Shown: positions 34,866 through 44,311 of the stretch, one piece after another | How positions within the stretch are numbered: position 1 is the stretch's first letter | How the letters are laid out: each line of letters starts with the position of its first letter | Assembly (NCBI RefSeq): GCF_965243865.1 | Contig: NZ_OZ251603.1 | Location: forward strand, 3,100,001 to 3,164,000 | Length of the DNA: 64,000 nt | Origin: Hyphomicrobium_A sp965243865 | GTDB lineage: Bacteria; Pseudomonadota; Alphaproteobacteria; Rhizobiales; Hyphomicrobiaceae | Direction: 5' to 3' | The notes under the pieces: model-generated | What the model was told of the DNA's origin: nothing | What the model saw: only the letters and a program-made list of their open reading frames with translations | Database searches by the model: none | Translations under genes and position numbers: made by a program

Positions 34866-35831
34866 ATGGAAGCGAAGTGGATCGTTGTTTTTCTCATTTC
34901 GCCGTTTATCGGGCTCCTCACGCTCGCCACCGTCGTGAAATTCATCGAGGTACGCCGGACCAACGCCTGGGCCTCGAGCCATGGACGCATTGTTCGCTCG
35001 CAAGCCGTACAGCGTAAGGTCAGCAAACTCGAGGGGAGCACGACGCGCTCCGAAATCCGCAATTTCGCAGCGATCGTCTATGAGTTCGACGCTGGCGGAC
35101 GCAAATTCACCGGCTCGCGGGTCAGCCTCGGCGAGGATTTGGGGAACATCGGGATCCAAGAGACGCTCGCACGCTATCCCGTCGGCGAGCGCGTGGAGGT
35201 TTACTACGACCCCGCCGATCCCGCACAAGCCGTGCTGGAGCGCACGCTCCCCAACGGCAGCTTTCTCTTCATGGGACTTCTGATTGCAGGGCTCACGCTC
35301 TTTGCCGTGGTCGTCGCCGTGGGCATGGACGCGCTCGCCGCTTGGATGCGCGCAGCGCTCCCCAACCCAGCCGCGACGCCTTTTGTCGTCGCCTTCACAC
35401 TCTTCGCTCTGATCCTATCCATGATGGCGCGGCTAGCGAGCAAAGAGTCCAGCAGGGCAACGTCATGGCCGTCGACAGAGGGGAAAGTTATCGAGGCCGG
35501 CTTCGATACGTTCCGCACCCACTCGATCGTCGACAGTTTACCGACGAGGGTCATCGTGCATAGACCGCGTATCCTCTATGCCTACAAAGTCGGCGGCAAC
35601 CGGTATCAAGGCGAGCGGATTTCGCTCGGCGTCTACAAGCACGCAAGCCTCAAGTTTCTCGTCGGGAGCGAGGTTAGCCGCTACAGGGCCGGCGAAAACG
35701 TGACAGTCTATTACGATCCCGAGAACCCGGCTCGGGCGGTTCTCACCCGCACGGACGTGCGTCCACCGATGCTCCTTGCACTCGCCGCACTTTTCGCTGC
35801 AGCTGCCATTTGGGTAAGCGTGGCAGTGTGA
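34866..35831 (+). CDS. Membrane protein with two DUF3592 domains
   Basis: This protein of about 321 residues has an N-terminal transmembrane helix (WIVVFLISPFIGLLTLATVV). The first DUF3592 domain follows (ASSHGRIVRSQ to YPVGERVEVYYDPADPAQAV), then two helices (FLFMGLLIAGLTLFAVVVAV and FVVAFTLFALILSMMARLA). The second DUF3592 domain is PSTEGKVIEAGF to RAGENVTVYYDPENPARAV, and a last helix is near the C-terminus. The two YYDP(A/E)(D/N)PAxAV motifs show internal duplication. I chose the ATG at 34866 with GGAAGAAG upstream. Function unknown. Confidence 0.78.
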   Translation: MEAKWIVVFLISPFIGLLTLATVVKFIEVRRTNAWASSHGRIVRSQAVQRKVSKLEGSTTRSEIRNFAAIVYEFDAGGRKFTGSRVSLGEDLGNIGIQETLARYPVGERVEVYYDPADPAQAVLERTLPNGSFLFMGLLIAGLTLFAVVVAVGMDALAAWMRAALPNPAATPFVVAFTLFALILSMMARLASKESSRATSWPSTEGKVIEAGFDTFRTHSIVDSLPTRVIVHRPRILYAYKVGGNRYQGERISLGVYKHASLKFLVGSEVSRYRAGENVTVYYDPENPARAVLTRTDVRPPMLLALAALFAAAAIWVSVAV

Positions 35832-36296
35832 ACGGGCGATAGAGTCGATCAGCTCGGCTTCGGGTCATCAGCACCCGCCGCGCGATGGCAGCTTCGACTG
35901 GTCTTCACCAATCTGCGGACATGGTCGCGACGGCTTCGGCAGGCCGATGATAGGGGCTGGCGAATTTCGCTTGTGGGACGTAGCTGCCGTCGCACTGCCG
36001 AGATTGCGGAAGTCGAGCTGGCATCCGAGCCGCCAAAATCTTCGCTTGCGGTTCACGTCCGCTCAGCTCCCAGAAGCGCCGATGAGCATCTTAACGGTTA
36101 GGGCCATGGCGACCGTAACAGACTGATGGCGCAGCTTGAAGGCGACTGCTTTGATAACAGGGCGCGAAGGCTCTCGTTCGTTCATCGCGCTAATCCCTTT
36201 CCGCGATTACGACCTCGCCGTCCTCCTTCGTGAATGTGTTGTCCACGCCAGCCGACCCGGTGCCGAGGATGACGTTGTGACTGCGTTGCGGGCGCG
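35832..36296. other. Gap without recognised gene
   Basis: These 465 bases lie between the DUF3592 gene and the end of autotransporter 2. I found no family-like frame on either strand. No clear hairpin terminator was noticed for either of the two convergent genes. Confidence 0.4.
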
Positions 36297-39200
36297 TCAG
36301 AAGTGCCAGTTGAAGCGACCCTGGACGCTGTTGTCGTTGAGGTGGCTGGCGATCTGGCCCGTGTAAGTAATGTCCAGCACGGCGTCACCGTTCACTGCGA
36401 GGTCGAGACCTGCCTCGATGAGCATACTCGAGCGCGCGATGGGAACGCCGGTGATGCCGAAGCCGATGCCGTTCGAGGCAAAGGTGAGCGCCTGCGCCGG
36501 CGTGACGTCGCCAAAGGCGTACTGCCACGCTAGCGAGCCATGCGGCGTCAGCAGCATCCCTTGGACAGGCAGCGTCGCACCGGTGCGCAGCCCGAGCAGC
36601 GACACACCGACGTTCTGGTCTGCGCCTTCTGAAGCAAGGCCAGCGATCGAGCCGCTCTCCGTGAAGCCGTCCGTACCGACGTGAACATAGGAGAGACCAG
36701 CAAACGGCTCCCACGCGCTGGCCGCGTAAACGACCGGATAGGCGATCTCGGCGAAGAGCTGGCCGGTGCCAGCATCGTAGCTGGCGCGCTCCGTCTCGAA
36801 GAAGCCGGGGAAGATGACATTGCGCGTCGTGTCGAGATTGTTCCAGGTCCACGCGCCGCCCGAGCGGATGGCGAAGGGACCGGCACCTCCGCCCACGTAA
36901 CCGGCGAGCACGTAGCTATCGATGTCAGCCGAACTAGCGCGTGCACCGACGCCGAGATCGGAGTGCATGTAGCCGGTGGCGAGGCCAGCGCGCCAACCGC
37001 CGCCGAGGCCCGCGTCGACGCCCGATATGAAGCCGCCAAGCGTGCGCTCGAGCCCCGCAGCATTCCCGTTGCCGTCGAGGTTACCCCACGCACCGAAGCC
37101 GCGTGTCCAGAATGCGAGGCCGTGGCCATAGAGAGGAGGCGTACGGGCAGTGTTGCCGATGTCGTCGAGCCGGGCCCCGAGCGACATGCGGCCTCTGGGA
37201 TCGAGCAGCGCCACTGTCGTCGGCCCCGTCGCGCCCAGCGATGTCTCCTCTCCGACGGCGCCCGAATAATATGCCTGTATCAAGCGGCTGAAGATTGCCT
37301 CGCGCACATAGAAGCTGTTCATGACCAACGCGCTAGCGGCGCTGGCGTGCACCTCTCCAGACAGGGCGTCGAAGGCTTGTCGTACTCCTTGCACGTCCTG
37401 GCCGAGGAGGAACGGCAGAAGTGCAGCGTCGGCGGGAAACTGGTCGAGCGCTCCAGCCACTGCCCGCTCATTCGGCGTCTGGGCAAAGTCGGCGAAATCC
37501 GTGCTGTTGCGCACGAGGCGCAGGTAAACGTTGTTGGCGTCGTAGTCGAGCGTCGGCTGGAGGAATACGAGATTGCTGCTGACGCCGTCGAACTCGCCCG
37601 TACGGCCGGCAGCAGCGGTGAGGATCGTGTAGGTCATCAATGGCGAGTAAGCGCCGCCTTGGGCCAGCACCTGGACGAGGCCACCGTTGATGGTCGCCGC
37701 GCCGGTCGCGGCGATAAGGTCGCTGGCGCCAGCGGCATTGACCTCGACCTGATAGGTCGAACTCGGCTGGAAGGTCACGCCTCCGGCGACGTTGAGCGTG
37801 CCGATGGAGTTGCCTGGTGCCACGGTGCCGCCACTCTCCACGATGAGGCCGCCGATCGTGCCGGTCCCGCCGAGGATGCCACTGGCGACAGTGACAACAG
37901 AATCGAGCGAGCCGTTCACAACCAGAGAGCCGCCGCTGACGCTGGTGGAACCGATGTAATTGCTCTCACCGGTAAGAAAGAGCGTACCGCTGCCAGCCTT
38001 AGTGAAACTGCCGGTTCCGCTAATGTCGCCGGAGAATATCGTCGTGGCGGCAGTATTTGTGGTCAGAGCGCCGGAGACGCCGCCGAGTTCCACGGTACCG
38101 TCGCCGACGAGGGCACCAATCGTCTGAACGTGGCTATTGAGATCGAATGTGGCACCGGAGTCGACCTGCACCGTGCCCGTCGACCCCAGGCTACCCAAGG
38201 CGCCCAACTGCAACGTGCCATCACTGATCCGGGTGCCGCCGGTGTAGGTATTTGCAGCATCTAGAATGAGCGTGCCATCGCCGGCTTTCTCAAGCGCGCC
38301 GTTACCGGCGATGACGCCAGACATCGTCGCGCTGGTACCGACCGCGGTGTCGATGGCGGACGTCGTTGCACCGACGAGATTGAAATCCATCGTCGTTGAA
38401 AAAGTGACTAGGCCCGCGATGGTGCCCCCGCCGAGGTTGAAAGTGTGTTGCCCGCCGGCGTTGAAGGAGAATGGGTTGGCAACGCCAACCTGCAGCGTGC
38501 CGCCATTGAGATCGTATCTGCCAGTGCCGACGCCGAAACGGATCTGTCCGGTATTCAACGTCACCGTGCCGCCTGTCTGGGTGAAAATGCCAGTGCCCCC
38601 GACACTGGCGCCGATATCTAGCCCTGGAGTACCGCTTCCGAGGCCGTCGAGTATCAGCTGACCGGCCGAGAGCTGGTAGCTACCGAAGCCGCCATTGGAG
38701 CCAAAATGAACTCCGCTCTGCGCATTCAGCACGACCCTCGAACCGGCTCCGTCCTGAATGACCGTGCCGGTGCCGCCGTTGGTACCGATGTAAATCTGTC
38801 CAAAGACATTTGACTCGTTGAGCAAGAACTGCGCATTGCCGCCAACGTGGAGCGTGCCATCCCCGCCCGCCCCGGTGCCGATATAGACCGTGCCGACGCC
38901 CAAATCGAGCAAAGCAGCGCCGGACATATTGTAGACGCCCGTACCGCCATCTGCGCCGACGTTGAGCGAGCCACCATTTAAAAAGATGGAGCCACCGCTT
39001 TGATTGAACGTCCCCTGAGAGTCGGCGCTACCGCGGCCGACGTTGACGGAGAAGTAGTTGCTCGGTCCGGTATGAATTCCATTGATCGTGCCGCCGGTCA
39101 TGTTGACGGTGCCTTGGCCCGCGTTTACGCCGTCGTAGACGCCAACCCTGAGGCTGGCGATCCCGTTGACAGTGTTGAAATTGAGCGTCGTGCCGGCACC

Positions 39201-39524
39201 TACGCCGAGCTGGCCGGTCGTCCCGTAGCCGACGTCGAGTGTCGGATTATAGACGGTGGGGCCACTTGATGAGCCGTTGAAGTTGATCACGATCGAGGAT
39301 GCGGCTGCCGGCAGCATCAGGGCCGGCCCCGAGCTAATGTTCACCACGTCGACGTCGATCGTATCGCTGCGGCCGGGTGCCGTTGCAATCGCAACGGCGG
39401 CATTGAATTCGGTTTGGTTGGTAACAGTAAAGGTGTCAGCCTGCACCGAGGCAACCGAGGCAGCCATCACCAATGCCGCGCACAGCAGCATGGAACTGCG
39501 CTGCAACCAACGACTCGCAAGCAT
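36297..39524 (-). CDS. Large autotransporter adhesin (type Va) 2
   Basis: This protein of about 1075 residues starts at an ATG preceded by CCCGGAGGAGGG, an excellent ribosome site. A signal peptide (SSMLLCAALVMAASVASVQA) leads into a beta-helical passenger rich in asparagine and glycine. Autotransporter-associated strand motifs appear (EKAGDGTLILDAANTYTGGT, then RISDGTLQLGALGSLGSTG), and VESGGTVAPGNSIGTLNVAG marks the end of the repeat region. The barrel covers about 800-1075 (LAFWTRGFGAWGNLDGNGNA onward) and ends GRFNWHF. It shares the APGNSIGTLNVA linker and barrel pattern with autotransporter 1, 4 kb away, but the passenger repeats differ. Likely a surface adhesin. Confidence 0.88.
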   Translation of the reverse strand: MLASRWLQRSSMLLCAALVMAASVASVQADTFTVTNQTEFNAAVAIATAPGRSDTIDVDVVNISSGPALMLPAAASSIVINFNGSSSGPTVYNPTLDVGYGTTGQLGVGAGTTLNFNTVNGIASLRVGVYDGVNAGQGTVNMTGGTINGIHTGPSNYFSVNVGRGSADSQGTFNQSGGSIFLNGGSLNVGADGGTGVYNMSGAALLDLGVGTVYIGTGAGGDGTLHVGGNAQFLLNESNVFGQIYIGTNGGTGTVIQDGAGSRVVLNAQSGVHFGSNGGFGSYQLSAGQLILDGLGSGTPGLDIGASVGGTGIFTQTGGTVTLNTGQIRFGVGTGRYDLNGGTLQVGVANPFSFNAGGQHTFNLGGGTIAGLVTFSTTMDFNLVGATTSAIDTAVGTSATMSGVIAGNGALEKAGDGTLILDAANTYTGGTRISDGTLQLGALGSLGSTGTVQVDSGATFDLNSHVQTIGALVGDGTVELGGVSGALTTNTAATTIFSGDISGTGSFTKAGSGTLFLTGESNYIGSTSVSGGSLVVNGSLDSVVTVASGILGGTGTIGGLIVESGGTVAPGNSIGTLNVAGGVTFQPSSTYQVEVNAAGASDLIAATGAATINGGLVQVLAQGGAYSPLMTYTILTAAAGRTGEFDGVSSNLVFLQPTLDYDANNVYLRLVRNSTDFADFAQTPNERAVAGALDQFPADAALLPFLLGQDVQGVRQAFDALSGEVHASAASALVMNSFYVREAIFSRLIQAYYSGAVGEETSLGATGPTTVALLDPRGRMSLGARLDDIGNTARTPPLYGHGLAFWTRGFGAWGNLDGNGNAAGLERTLGGFISGVDAGLGGGWRAGLATGYMHSDLGVGARASSADIDSYVLAGYVGGGAGPFAIRSGGAWTWNNLDTTRNVIFPGFFETERASYDAGTGQLFAEIAYPVVYAASAWEPFAGLSYVHVGTDGFTESGSIAGLASEGADQNVGVSLLGLRTGATLPVQGMLLTPHGSLAWQYAFGDVTPAQALTFASNGIGFGITGVPIARSSMLIEAGLDLAVNGDAVLDITYTGQIASHLNDNSVQGRFNWHF

Positions 39525-40381
39525 GGGACCCTCCTCCGGGAACTCGTTGCCTACGGTCACGCCGTCACGCGCACAGTGATCTCGAGCGGGGCCGAACGCC
39601 AGGGAACAACGGCTGGAATGGCGGCTCCGCCCGCGCCAATAATTGCGATCAGTGCTTTTTATTTATTTGTAGATTCGCTAGCGCGATTCTTTTTGCCCGC
39701 CGTATCAATTCTGACCATTGGTCAAATATTTGCCATTTATTCTTCTGCACCACTGTGTACATTAATTGTACTTTGCAAGATATGCGGCGTCTAATAGTGA
39801 TATGTTGGAGATGTTAATCCGCGTGCATTTTTTCTACTGAGATATGTCCCCCGATCATTCGAAGGCATTCTGGACCGGCTTGCCGGGCTGGATAACAGAC
39901 CCGATGTCCCGCTCTTCCGCCCAGGCGATGATACGGTGGAGTTCGCGCGCCGCGCGGGCACCGAAGATCGACGTGTCGGCCACGAGCCCCAGGCACTCGC
40001 GGCGTAAGGAGACGCGGCTGTTCGCGACGATGTAAGAGTGATCGGAATACCCTCAACAACGGACATCGTTGACTGAGAGCGGCGCCGCTCCTAGCGTCCG
40101 CGCCGAGATGTCGGCCAGTAGACCAACTAACCTGCAAAGGCTCATGCTTCCTAATTAGCGCGGTGGCCGCGATTGATCCGGCCTTCAGCGACGCGCAGAA
40201 TTCGATCGTGCAGCGGTTGTTGCGGACACACTTCGCAAGCGGTCGGCACACCGCGTCATTGACTACATCGCCGTCTCAACAGTACCAGTCGACCAGAACG
40301 GGCGGACTCAACCACCTGCGTCTCAGTAACATTCCTTCCTGAGGCAATACGGGGGTCATAGGTTGACGCCGATTGACAAAT
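39525..40381. other. AT-rich leader of autotransporter 2 and mobile-element debris
   Basis: The left part (about 39640-39830) is very AT-rich for this window (TTTTTATTTATTTGTAGATT and onward) and holds the likely promoter of autotransporter 2. The right part carries the IS3-type remnant annotated separately. Nothing else is recognisable. Confidence 0.5.
39855..40030 (-). pseudogene. IS3-family transposase (OrfB) fragment
   Basis: On the minus strand one frame reads RRECLGLVADTSIFGARAAR and ELHRIIAWAEERDIG, then SVIQPGKPVQNAFE before a stop. This matches the rve integrase core of IS3-family OrfB (SRECLALVADTSLSGARVVRELD ... IAPGKPxQNAFVES), with an internal deletion joining distant parts. The catalytic context (DNGxEF) is lost. 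It is a short dead fragment next to the AT-rich region. Confidence 0.65.
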
Positions 40382-41062
40382 TCACTCTTGTCTGGCGAAG
40401 AACGCCGCGATGTTGTCGGCCGCAGCACTAAGATGACGGCGCAATATTGCGATAGCCCGCTTTGCATCACCTTGTTTTGCCGCGACCAGCATTTCTCGAT
40501 GGTCTTCCTGCGACAGGTGGGCGCGTCCCTTGGCTGCAAGTTGGAAGCGTAGATAACGGTCGAAAGAAGCGAGGTAGCTTTCCGTCAGCGCAACCAGCTT
40601 TGGACGGCCCGCTGCGCCGTAAAGCGTCATATGGAAGCGACGGTTCAGTTCGCCCATGCGGCCGGGGTCTTCTTCGCCGTCCATTTCGGCGATGAGGTCA
40701 CCGGCGCGTTCGAAATCGGTCTCGGTAAGATGCGGGATCGACCGCTCAAGAACTGCCGGCTCCAGCGCGAGCCGGATGGCATAGATATCGGCGGCATCTG
40801 CGGCGGAGATTTCCGTCACGACCGCGCCCTTGTGCGGAACGAAGTCCAGCAGCGCCTGAGCTTCCAGTTGCCGGAGCGCTTCGCGGATCGGCATCCGGCT
40901 CACCCCAAAGGACGCTGCAAGGTCTTCCTGGCGTAGAGGCGTGCCGGCGCGAAGCCGACCCGTAAGGATGCCGGTCCGCAAGGTCGCTTCCACGAACTCC
41001 GTCGCGGTGCGGTGCCGGCCACCGGCTTCCGCTATCAGCGCTGACAGATCGAGCTTCGGCAT
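40382..41062 (-). CDS. GntR-family (FCD) transcriptional regulator
   Basis: This 226-residue regulator has an N-terminal GntR winged helix (LRAGTPLRQEDLAASFGVSR, then MPIREALRQLEAQALLDFVP and HKGAVV). The C-terminal FCD ligand domain includes DIYAIRLALEPAVLERSIPH, MGELNRRFHMTLYGAAGRP and the metal-binding histidine region EDHREMLVAAKQGD. FCD regulators respond to organic acids. It is divergent from a benE-type transporter, with a 79-base intergenic space that contains the palindrome TTGGATCCAA, so it probably controls the transporter and itself. Confidence 0.87.
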   Translation of the reverse strand: MPKLDLSALIAEAGGRHRTATEFVEATLRTGILTGRLRAGTPLRQEDLAASFGVSRMPIREALRQLEAQALLDFVPHKGAVVTEISAADAADIYAIRLALEPAVLERSIPHLTETDFERAGDLIAEMDGEEDPGRMGELNRRFHMTLYGAAGRPKLVALTESYLASFDRYLRFQLAAKGRAHLSQEDHREMLVAAKQGDAKRAIAILRRHLSAAADNIAAFFARQE

Positions 41063-41083
41063 TATTTAATATCCATTTGTCTG

Positions 41084-41093
41084 TTGGATCCAA
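41084..41093. promoter_or_regulatory. Palindromic GntR-type operator in gntR-benE intergenic region
   Basis: TTGGATCCAA is a perfect 10-bp palindrome 22 bases before the gntR start and 49 before the benE-like start. FCD-type GntR regulators commonly recognise short palindromes of this kind. The position between divergent genes supports a shared operator. Binding is inferred. Confidence 0.5.
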
Positions 41094-41141
41094 TTATGTC
41101 ACATTGAACCAGCATCTTCACCTGCTCAAAGCCGTTTCTCG

Positions 41142-42353
41142 ATGACCCATTCCCCTTCGTCAGTACCATCTCTGACGCTTTCTTCGGCGATCCAGCCTGC
41201 AACCGCCGGGCTTCTGGCGGCGGTCGTCGGCTTCGCCAGCGCTTTTGCCATTGTGCTTCAAGGTCTGGCCGGGGTCGGCGCAACACCGGCCGAAGCGACC
41301 TCGGGGCTGCTGGTTCTGTGCGTCGGGCAAGGCGCTCTTGCAATCTTCCTTGGCCTACGCCACCGACAGCCGCTCAGCATTGCCTGGTCAACGCCAGGCG
41401 CTGCTTTATTGATGGGGGCGGGTGTGCCCGATGGCGGTTTTGGTGTCGCTATCACGGCCTTCCTGATCACCGGTCTTCTCATCGTCATTGCCGGGCTATG
41501 GCGTCCTCTCGGTCGGGCTGTCGCCGCCATCCCCCTATCGCTGGCCAGCGCAATGCTCGCCGGCATCCTGATGGACCTGTGCCTAGCGCCGGTTCATGCT
41601 GTTGCACAACTGCCAACCTTGGCGCTGCCGATCATCCTGGCGTGGGTGCTGGCCTGGTGTCTGGTCCGCCGGTATGCGGTGGTGATCGGTGTTCTTGTGG
41701 CGGGCGTGATCGTCGGGGCCACGACCACGATCCCGGCGGATGCTTTCGACCTCCTGGGACCGAAGCTGCTCTTTATCCAACCCGTCTTCGATCTTCTGCC
41801 GGCAATCGGCATCGCCATCCCTCTTTTCATCGTCACGATGGCGTCGCAGAATGTGCCCGGTATCGCCGTTCTGAGAACAAGCGGGTACGAAGCGCCGGTC
41901 GGTAAAGTGTTTGTATCGACCGGCTTGGGTAGCATCGCTACGGCTGTGTTCGGAGGTCACGGCCTCAACCTGTCCGCCATCACCGCCGCCCTTTGCGCGG
42001 GGCCGGAAGCAGGGTCCGATCCGGAACGCCGCTATCTGGCAAGCATTTCAGCGGGAGCCGCCTATCTTGTGCTCGGACCGTTGGCTGGCTTCGCGGCGGC
42101 TTTCATCGCCGCATCGCCGCCATTGCTGATCCAGGCTGTAGCCGGATTGGCTCTGCTGTCCAGCCTGGCGGCTTCGCTGACAACCGCCCTCGGAAGAGAG
42201 ACACACCGGCTGGCGGCGCTCATCACCTTCATCACGGCGGCATCCGGCATATCCTTTCTCGGCGTCGGCGCAGCATTCTGGGCACTGTTCGCCGGTGCGC
42301 TCCCGCTGCTCCTTGAAAAAGGCATCGAAGGTATGAAACGAAAGGCTTCATAA
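41142..42353 (+). CDS. benE: BenE-family benzoate/H+ symporter-like transporter
   Basis: This 403-residue inner-membrane protein has about 12 predicted helices. BenE signatures include GFASAFAIVLQGLAGVGATP near the N-terminus, LSIAWSTPGAALLMGAGVPD, FIVTMASQNVPGIAVLRTSG and GLGSIATAVFGGHGLNLSAI. BenE proteins are related to the nucleobase/ascorbate transporter fold and import benzoate-like acids with protons. The divergent GntR regulator fits acid-responsive control. No benzoate dioxygenase genes are in the window, so the substrate may be another aromatic or organic acid. Confidence 0.85.
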   Translation: MTHSPSSVPSLTLSSAIQPATAGLLAAVVGFASAFAIVLQGLAGVGATPAEATSGLLVLCVGQGALAIFLGLRHRQPLSIAWSTPGAALLMGAGVPDGGFGVAITAFLITGLLIVIAGLWRPLGRAVAAIPLSLASAMLAGILMDLCLAPVHAVAQLPTLALPIILAWVLAWCLVRRYAVVIGVLVAGVIVGATTTIPADAFDLLGPKLLFIQPVFDLLPAIGIAIPLFIVTMASQNVPGIAVLRTSGYEAPVGKVFVSTGLGSIATAVFGGHGLNLSAITAALCAGPEAGSDPERRYLASISAGAAYLVLGPLAGFAAAFIAASPPLLIQAVAGLALLSSLAASLTTALGRETHRLAALITFITAASGISFLGVGAAFWALFAGALPLLLEKGIEGMKRKAS

Positions 42354-42616
42354 CCCTTGAGCGCGCAACCCCTCTATCAGACGAATTCCGATCTTCCTGA
42401 ACTGGAAACCAGCGTCCGCGACATGCGCCCTGCGATGGTGTTGCTTGATCAGTCGATCGTGTTTGCTGGCGGCAGCGGTCAGTTGCCTGACCTGGCTTCG
42501 ATCCAGTGGGAGCACGGTGAAGCGGCGATCACAGGCGTTACACGAGACGAGCATGGGTGGTGGTACTCATTCGATGGAGAAGCAGGGGTCGCCGGGCCTG
42601 TCAGCAAGCTCGGCCG

Positions 42617-42753
42617 GCAAGTGATGGCTTGGCACAAGTCGAACGCGGCGAGCAAACGTCTCGTCACAATCCCCGGCATAGGACCACTTGCAGCCAGCGT
42701 CGCTCGTTGCCTCTGTCGGCAATGCCGCCAACTTCAAGAACGGCAGGAGTTAG
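42617..42753 (+). pseudogene. IS110-family transposase C-terminal fragment (plus orientation)
   Basis: The frame reads WHKSNAASKRLVTIPGIGPL then AASVA, and after a one-base shift SLVASVGNAANFKNGRS. This is the helix-hairpin-helix core of the IS110/IS1111 transposase_20 domain (LATIPGIGPITATALVASVGDAxxFKNGR). The adjoining 42357-42616 is open and in the same frame, but I recognise no family in it (RPAMVLLDQSIVFAGGSGQL and onward). The fragment ends exactly where an oppositely oriented IS110 fragment begins. Confidence 0.65.
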
Positions 42754-43098
42754 ACGTGCACCGACCGATACCAACCCGTGCGCATGATCTGCGCCAGGCC
42801 CTCGGCGTCGTTCTGATCGTTCTTGTTCAGCTGCATCTTGCAGCGCGGCCCGGGCATGCCGTGCATCGAGACAAACGACGTCAAGATGAAGGCCGCGTAG
42901 CTCATGTACCAGCCATGGCGTCATAGGCCCCGTCTCGAGGCCAATGCGAGCTTCGACGCCAGCGTGTCGACGCACACTGGCCTCGATCTCACTTGGCACC
43001 TACCGGCACTGCCCGCGCCAAAGCCTCTGGCCAACTTCATTGACGACGCAGATCGCCGTCATCTTCTGTGACACGTCCAATTCGACATAGAAGGTCAT
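42750..43098 (-). pseudogene. IS110-family transposase N-terminal fragment (minus orientation)
   Basis: The minus strand gives MTFYVELDVSQKMTAICVVN, then PSEIEASVRRHAGVEARIGL with ETGPMTPWLVHELRGLHLDV and VCLDARHARAAL. After a shift it continues MQLNKNDQNDAEGLAQIMRT with GWYRSV and a stop. These are the DEDD RuvC-like blocks of IS110 transposases (LDVS, LETG, KNDQNDA). Two frameshifts and loss of the C-terminal half make it inactive. It meets the plus-oriented fragment head on, showing an inversion or two separate insertions. Confidence 0.75.
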
Positions 43099-43273
43099 CC
43101 AGCAGCCTCCGATGTGCGAAGAGCCGAGCAACAGCGCTCGGAGCGCGGCACTATGACTGGATCGCGCCGACGCGATTACCCGATGTCCACACATGGGACC
43201 GAGTGACGATGACCCTCTCAGGCCGCCAGCGGCAGCAACGGTGGAGGCGGCGGTGCCCCAAACCGCCAGTCCA

Positions 43274-44311
43274 CTATGCCTCGATGATCACCTTGAGCGC
43301 CTTTGTCTCGGCGGCATTCCCGAAGGTCTCGTAGGCATCGAGAATTTTATCGAGCTTGAAGTGATGCGTAATCAAGAGCTTGGGATCGATTTTTTTCGAG
43401 CCGACGGTCTTGAACAACATCGGTATGGTGACCGTATCGACCAGTCGCGTGGTGATGGAAATATTACGGTCCCACAGCTCTTCCAGATGGAGATCGACTT
43501 TCTTTCCATGCACACCGATATTGGCGATGTTGCCTCCAGCCGTCACGATTTTTTCGCACAGTTCAAAGGTGATCGGAATACCCACTGCCTCGATGGCCGT
43601 ATCGACGCCGCGCTTGCAGGTCATCGTCATGACCCTCTCCAAGGCCTTGCCGTCCGTGCTGTTGACGGTCGCTGTGGCGCCGAAACGCCTCGCTACCGCA
43701 AGGCGATTGTCGTCGAGATCGATCATGATGATTTCGGCCGGCGAGTAGAACTGGGCGGTGAGAAGGGCTGCGAGCCCGATCGGCCCCGCGCCGACGATCG
43801 CCACAGTGCTGCCCGGCATAACCTTGCCGTTTAGCACGCCGCACTCGAAGCCGGTTGGCAGGATGTCGCTAAGCATCACTAGCGCTTCTTCGTCCGCGCC
43901 GTCGGGAATCGGATAGAGGCTCATATCCGCGTAGGGAATGCGGACGAATTCAGCCTGCGTGCCATCAATCTTGTTGCCGAGGATCCAGCCGCCGGTCGTG
44001 CAGTGGGAATACATCTGCTTGCGGCAATAGTTACATTTGCCGCAGGCGCTGACACAGGAGATCAGGACATGATCTCCCGCCTTGAACGCCGTGACGGCCG
44101 GCCCAACCTTCTCGACAATGCCGACGCCCTCATGCCCTAGAATTCGGCCAGGCTCGCAGGTCGGAACGTCCCCCTTGAGTATGTGCAGGTCGGTGCCACA
44201 GATCGTCGTCTTGGAGATCTTGACGATCGCGTCGGTGGACGCAGTAATCTCCGGCATTGGGCGTTCTTCAACGGATTTCAATCCCGGGCCCGCATAAATG
44301 AGCGCTTTCAT
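43274..44311 (-). CDS. Zinc-dependent alcohol dehydrogenase (medium-chain)
   Basis: This protein of about 345 residues belongs to the MDR superfamily. Catalytic zinc ligands are Cys in KTTICGTDLHI, His-Glu in RILGHEGVGIV and later Asp/Cys positions; structural zinc cysteines lie in SCVSACGKCNYCRKQMYSHC. The Rossmann motif is STVAIVGAGPIGLAALLTAQ, with Asp in IIMIDLDDNRLAVA favouring NAD+. It resembles isopropanol/threonine-type zinc ADHs and should oxidise a secondary or short alcohol in the cytoplasm. The ATG at 44311 has AGGAGAAAGCG upstream. It is a single gene flanked by IS110 debris. Confidence 0.87.
   Translation of the reverse strand: MKALIYAGPGLKSVEERPMPEITASTDAIVKISKTTICGTDLHILKGDVPTCEPGRILGHEGVGIVEKVGPAVTAFKAGDHVLISCVSACGKCNYCRKQMYSHCTTGGWILGNKIDGTQAEFVRIPYADMSLYPIPDGADEEALVMLSDILPTGFECGVLNGKVMPGSTVAIVGAGPIGLAALLTAQFYSPAEIIMIDLDDNRLAVARRFGATATVNSTDGKALERVMTMTCKRGVDTAIEAVGIPITFELCEKIVTAGGNIANIGVHGKKVDLHLEELWDRNISITTRLVDTVTIPMLFKTVGSKKIDPKLLITHHFKLDKILDAYETFGNAAETKALKVIIEA

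Noticed and set aside
36681..38264. 527-codon plus-strand frame opposite autotransporter 2, and a similar 362-codon frame at 29499-30587
   Set aside because: Both are mirror images of repetitive Gly/Thr-rich passenger codons, giving Ala/Arg/Glu-rich text without motifs.
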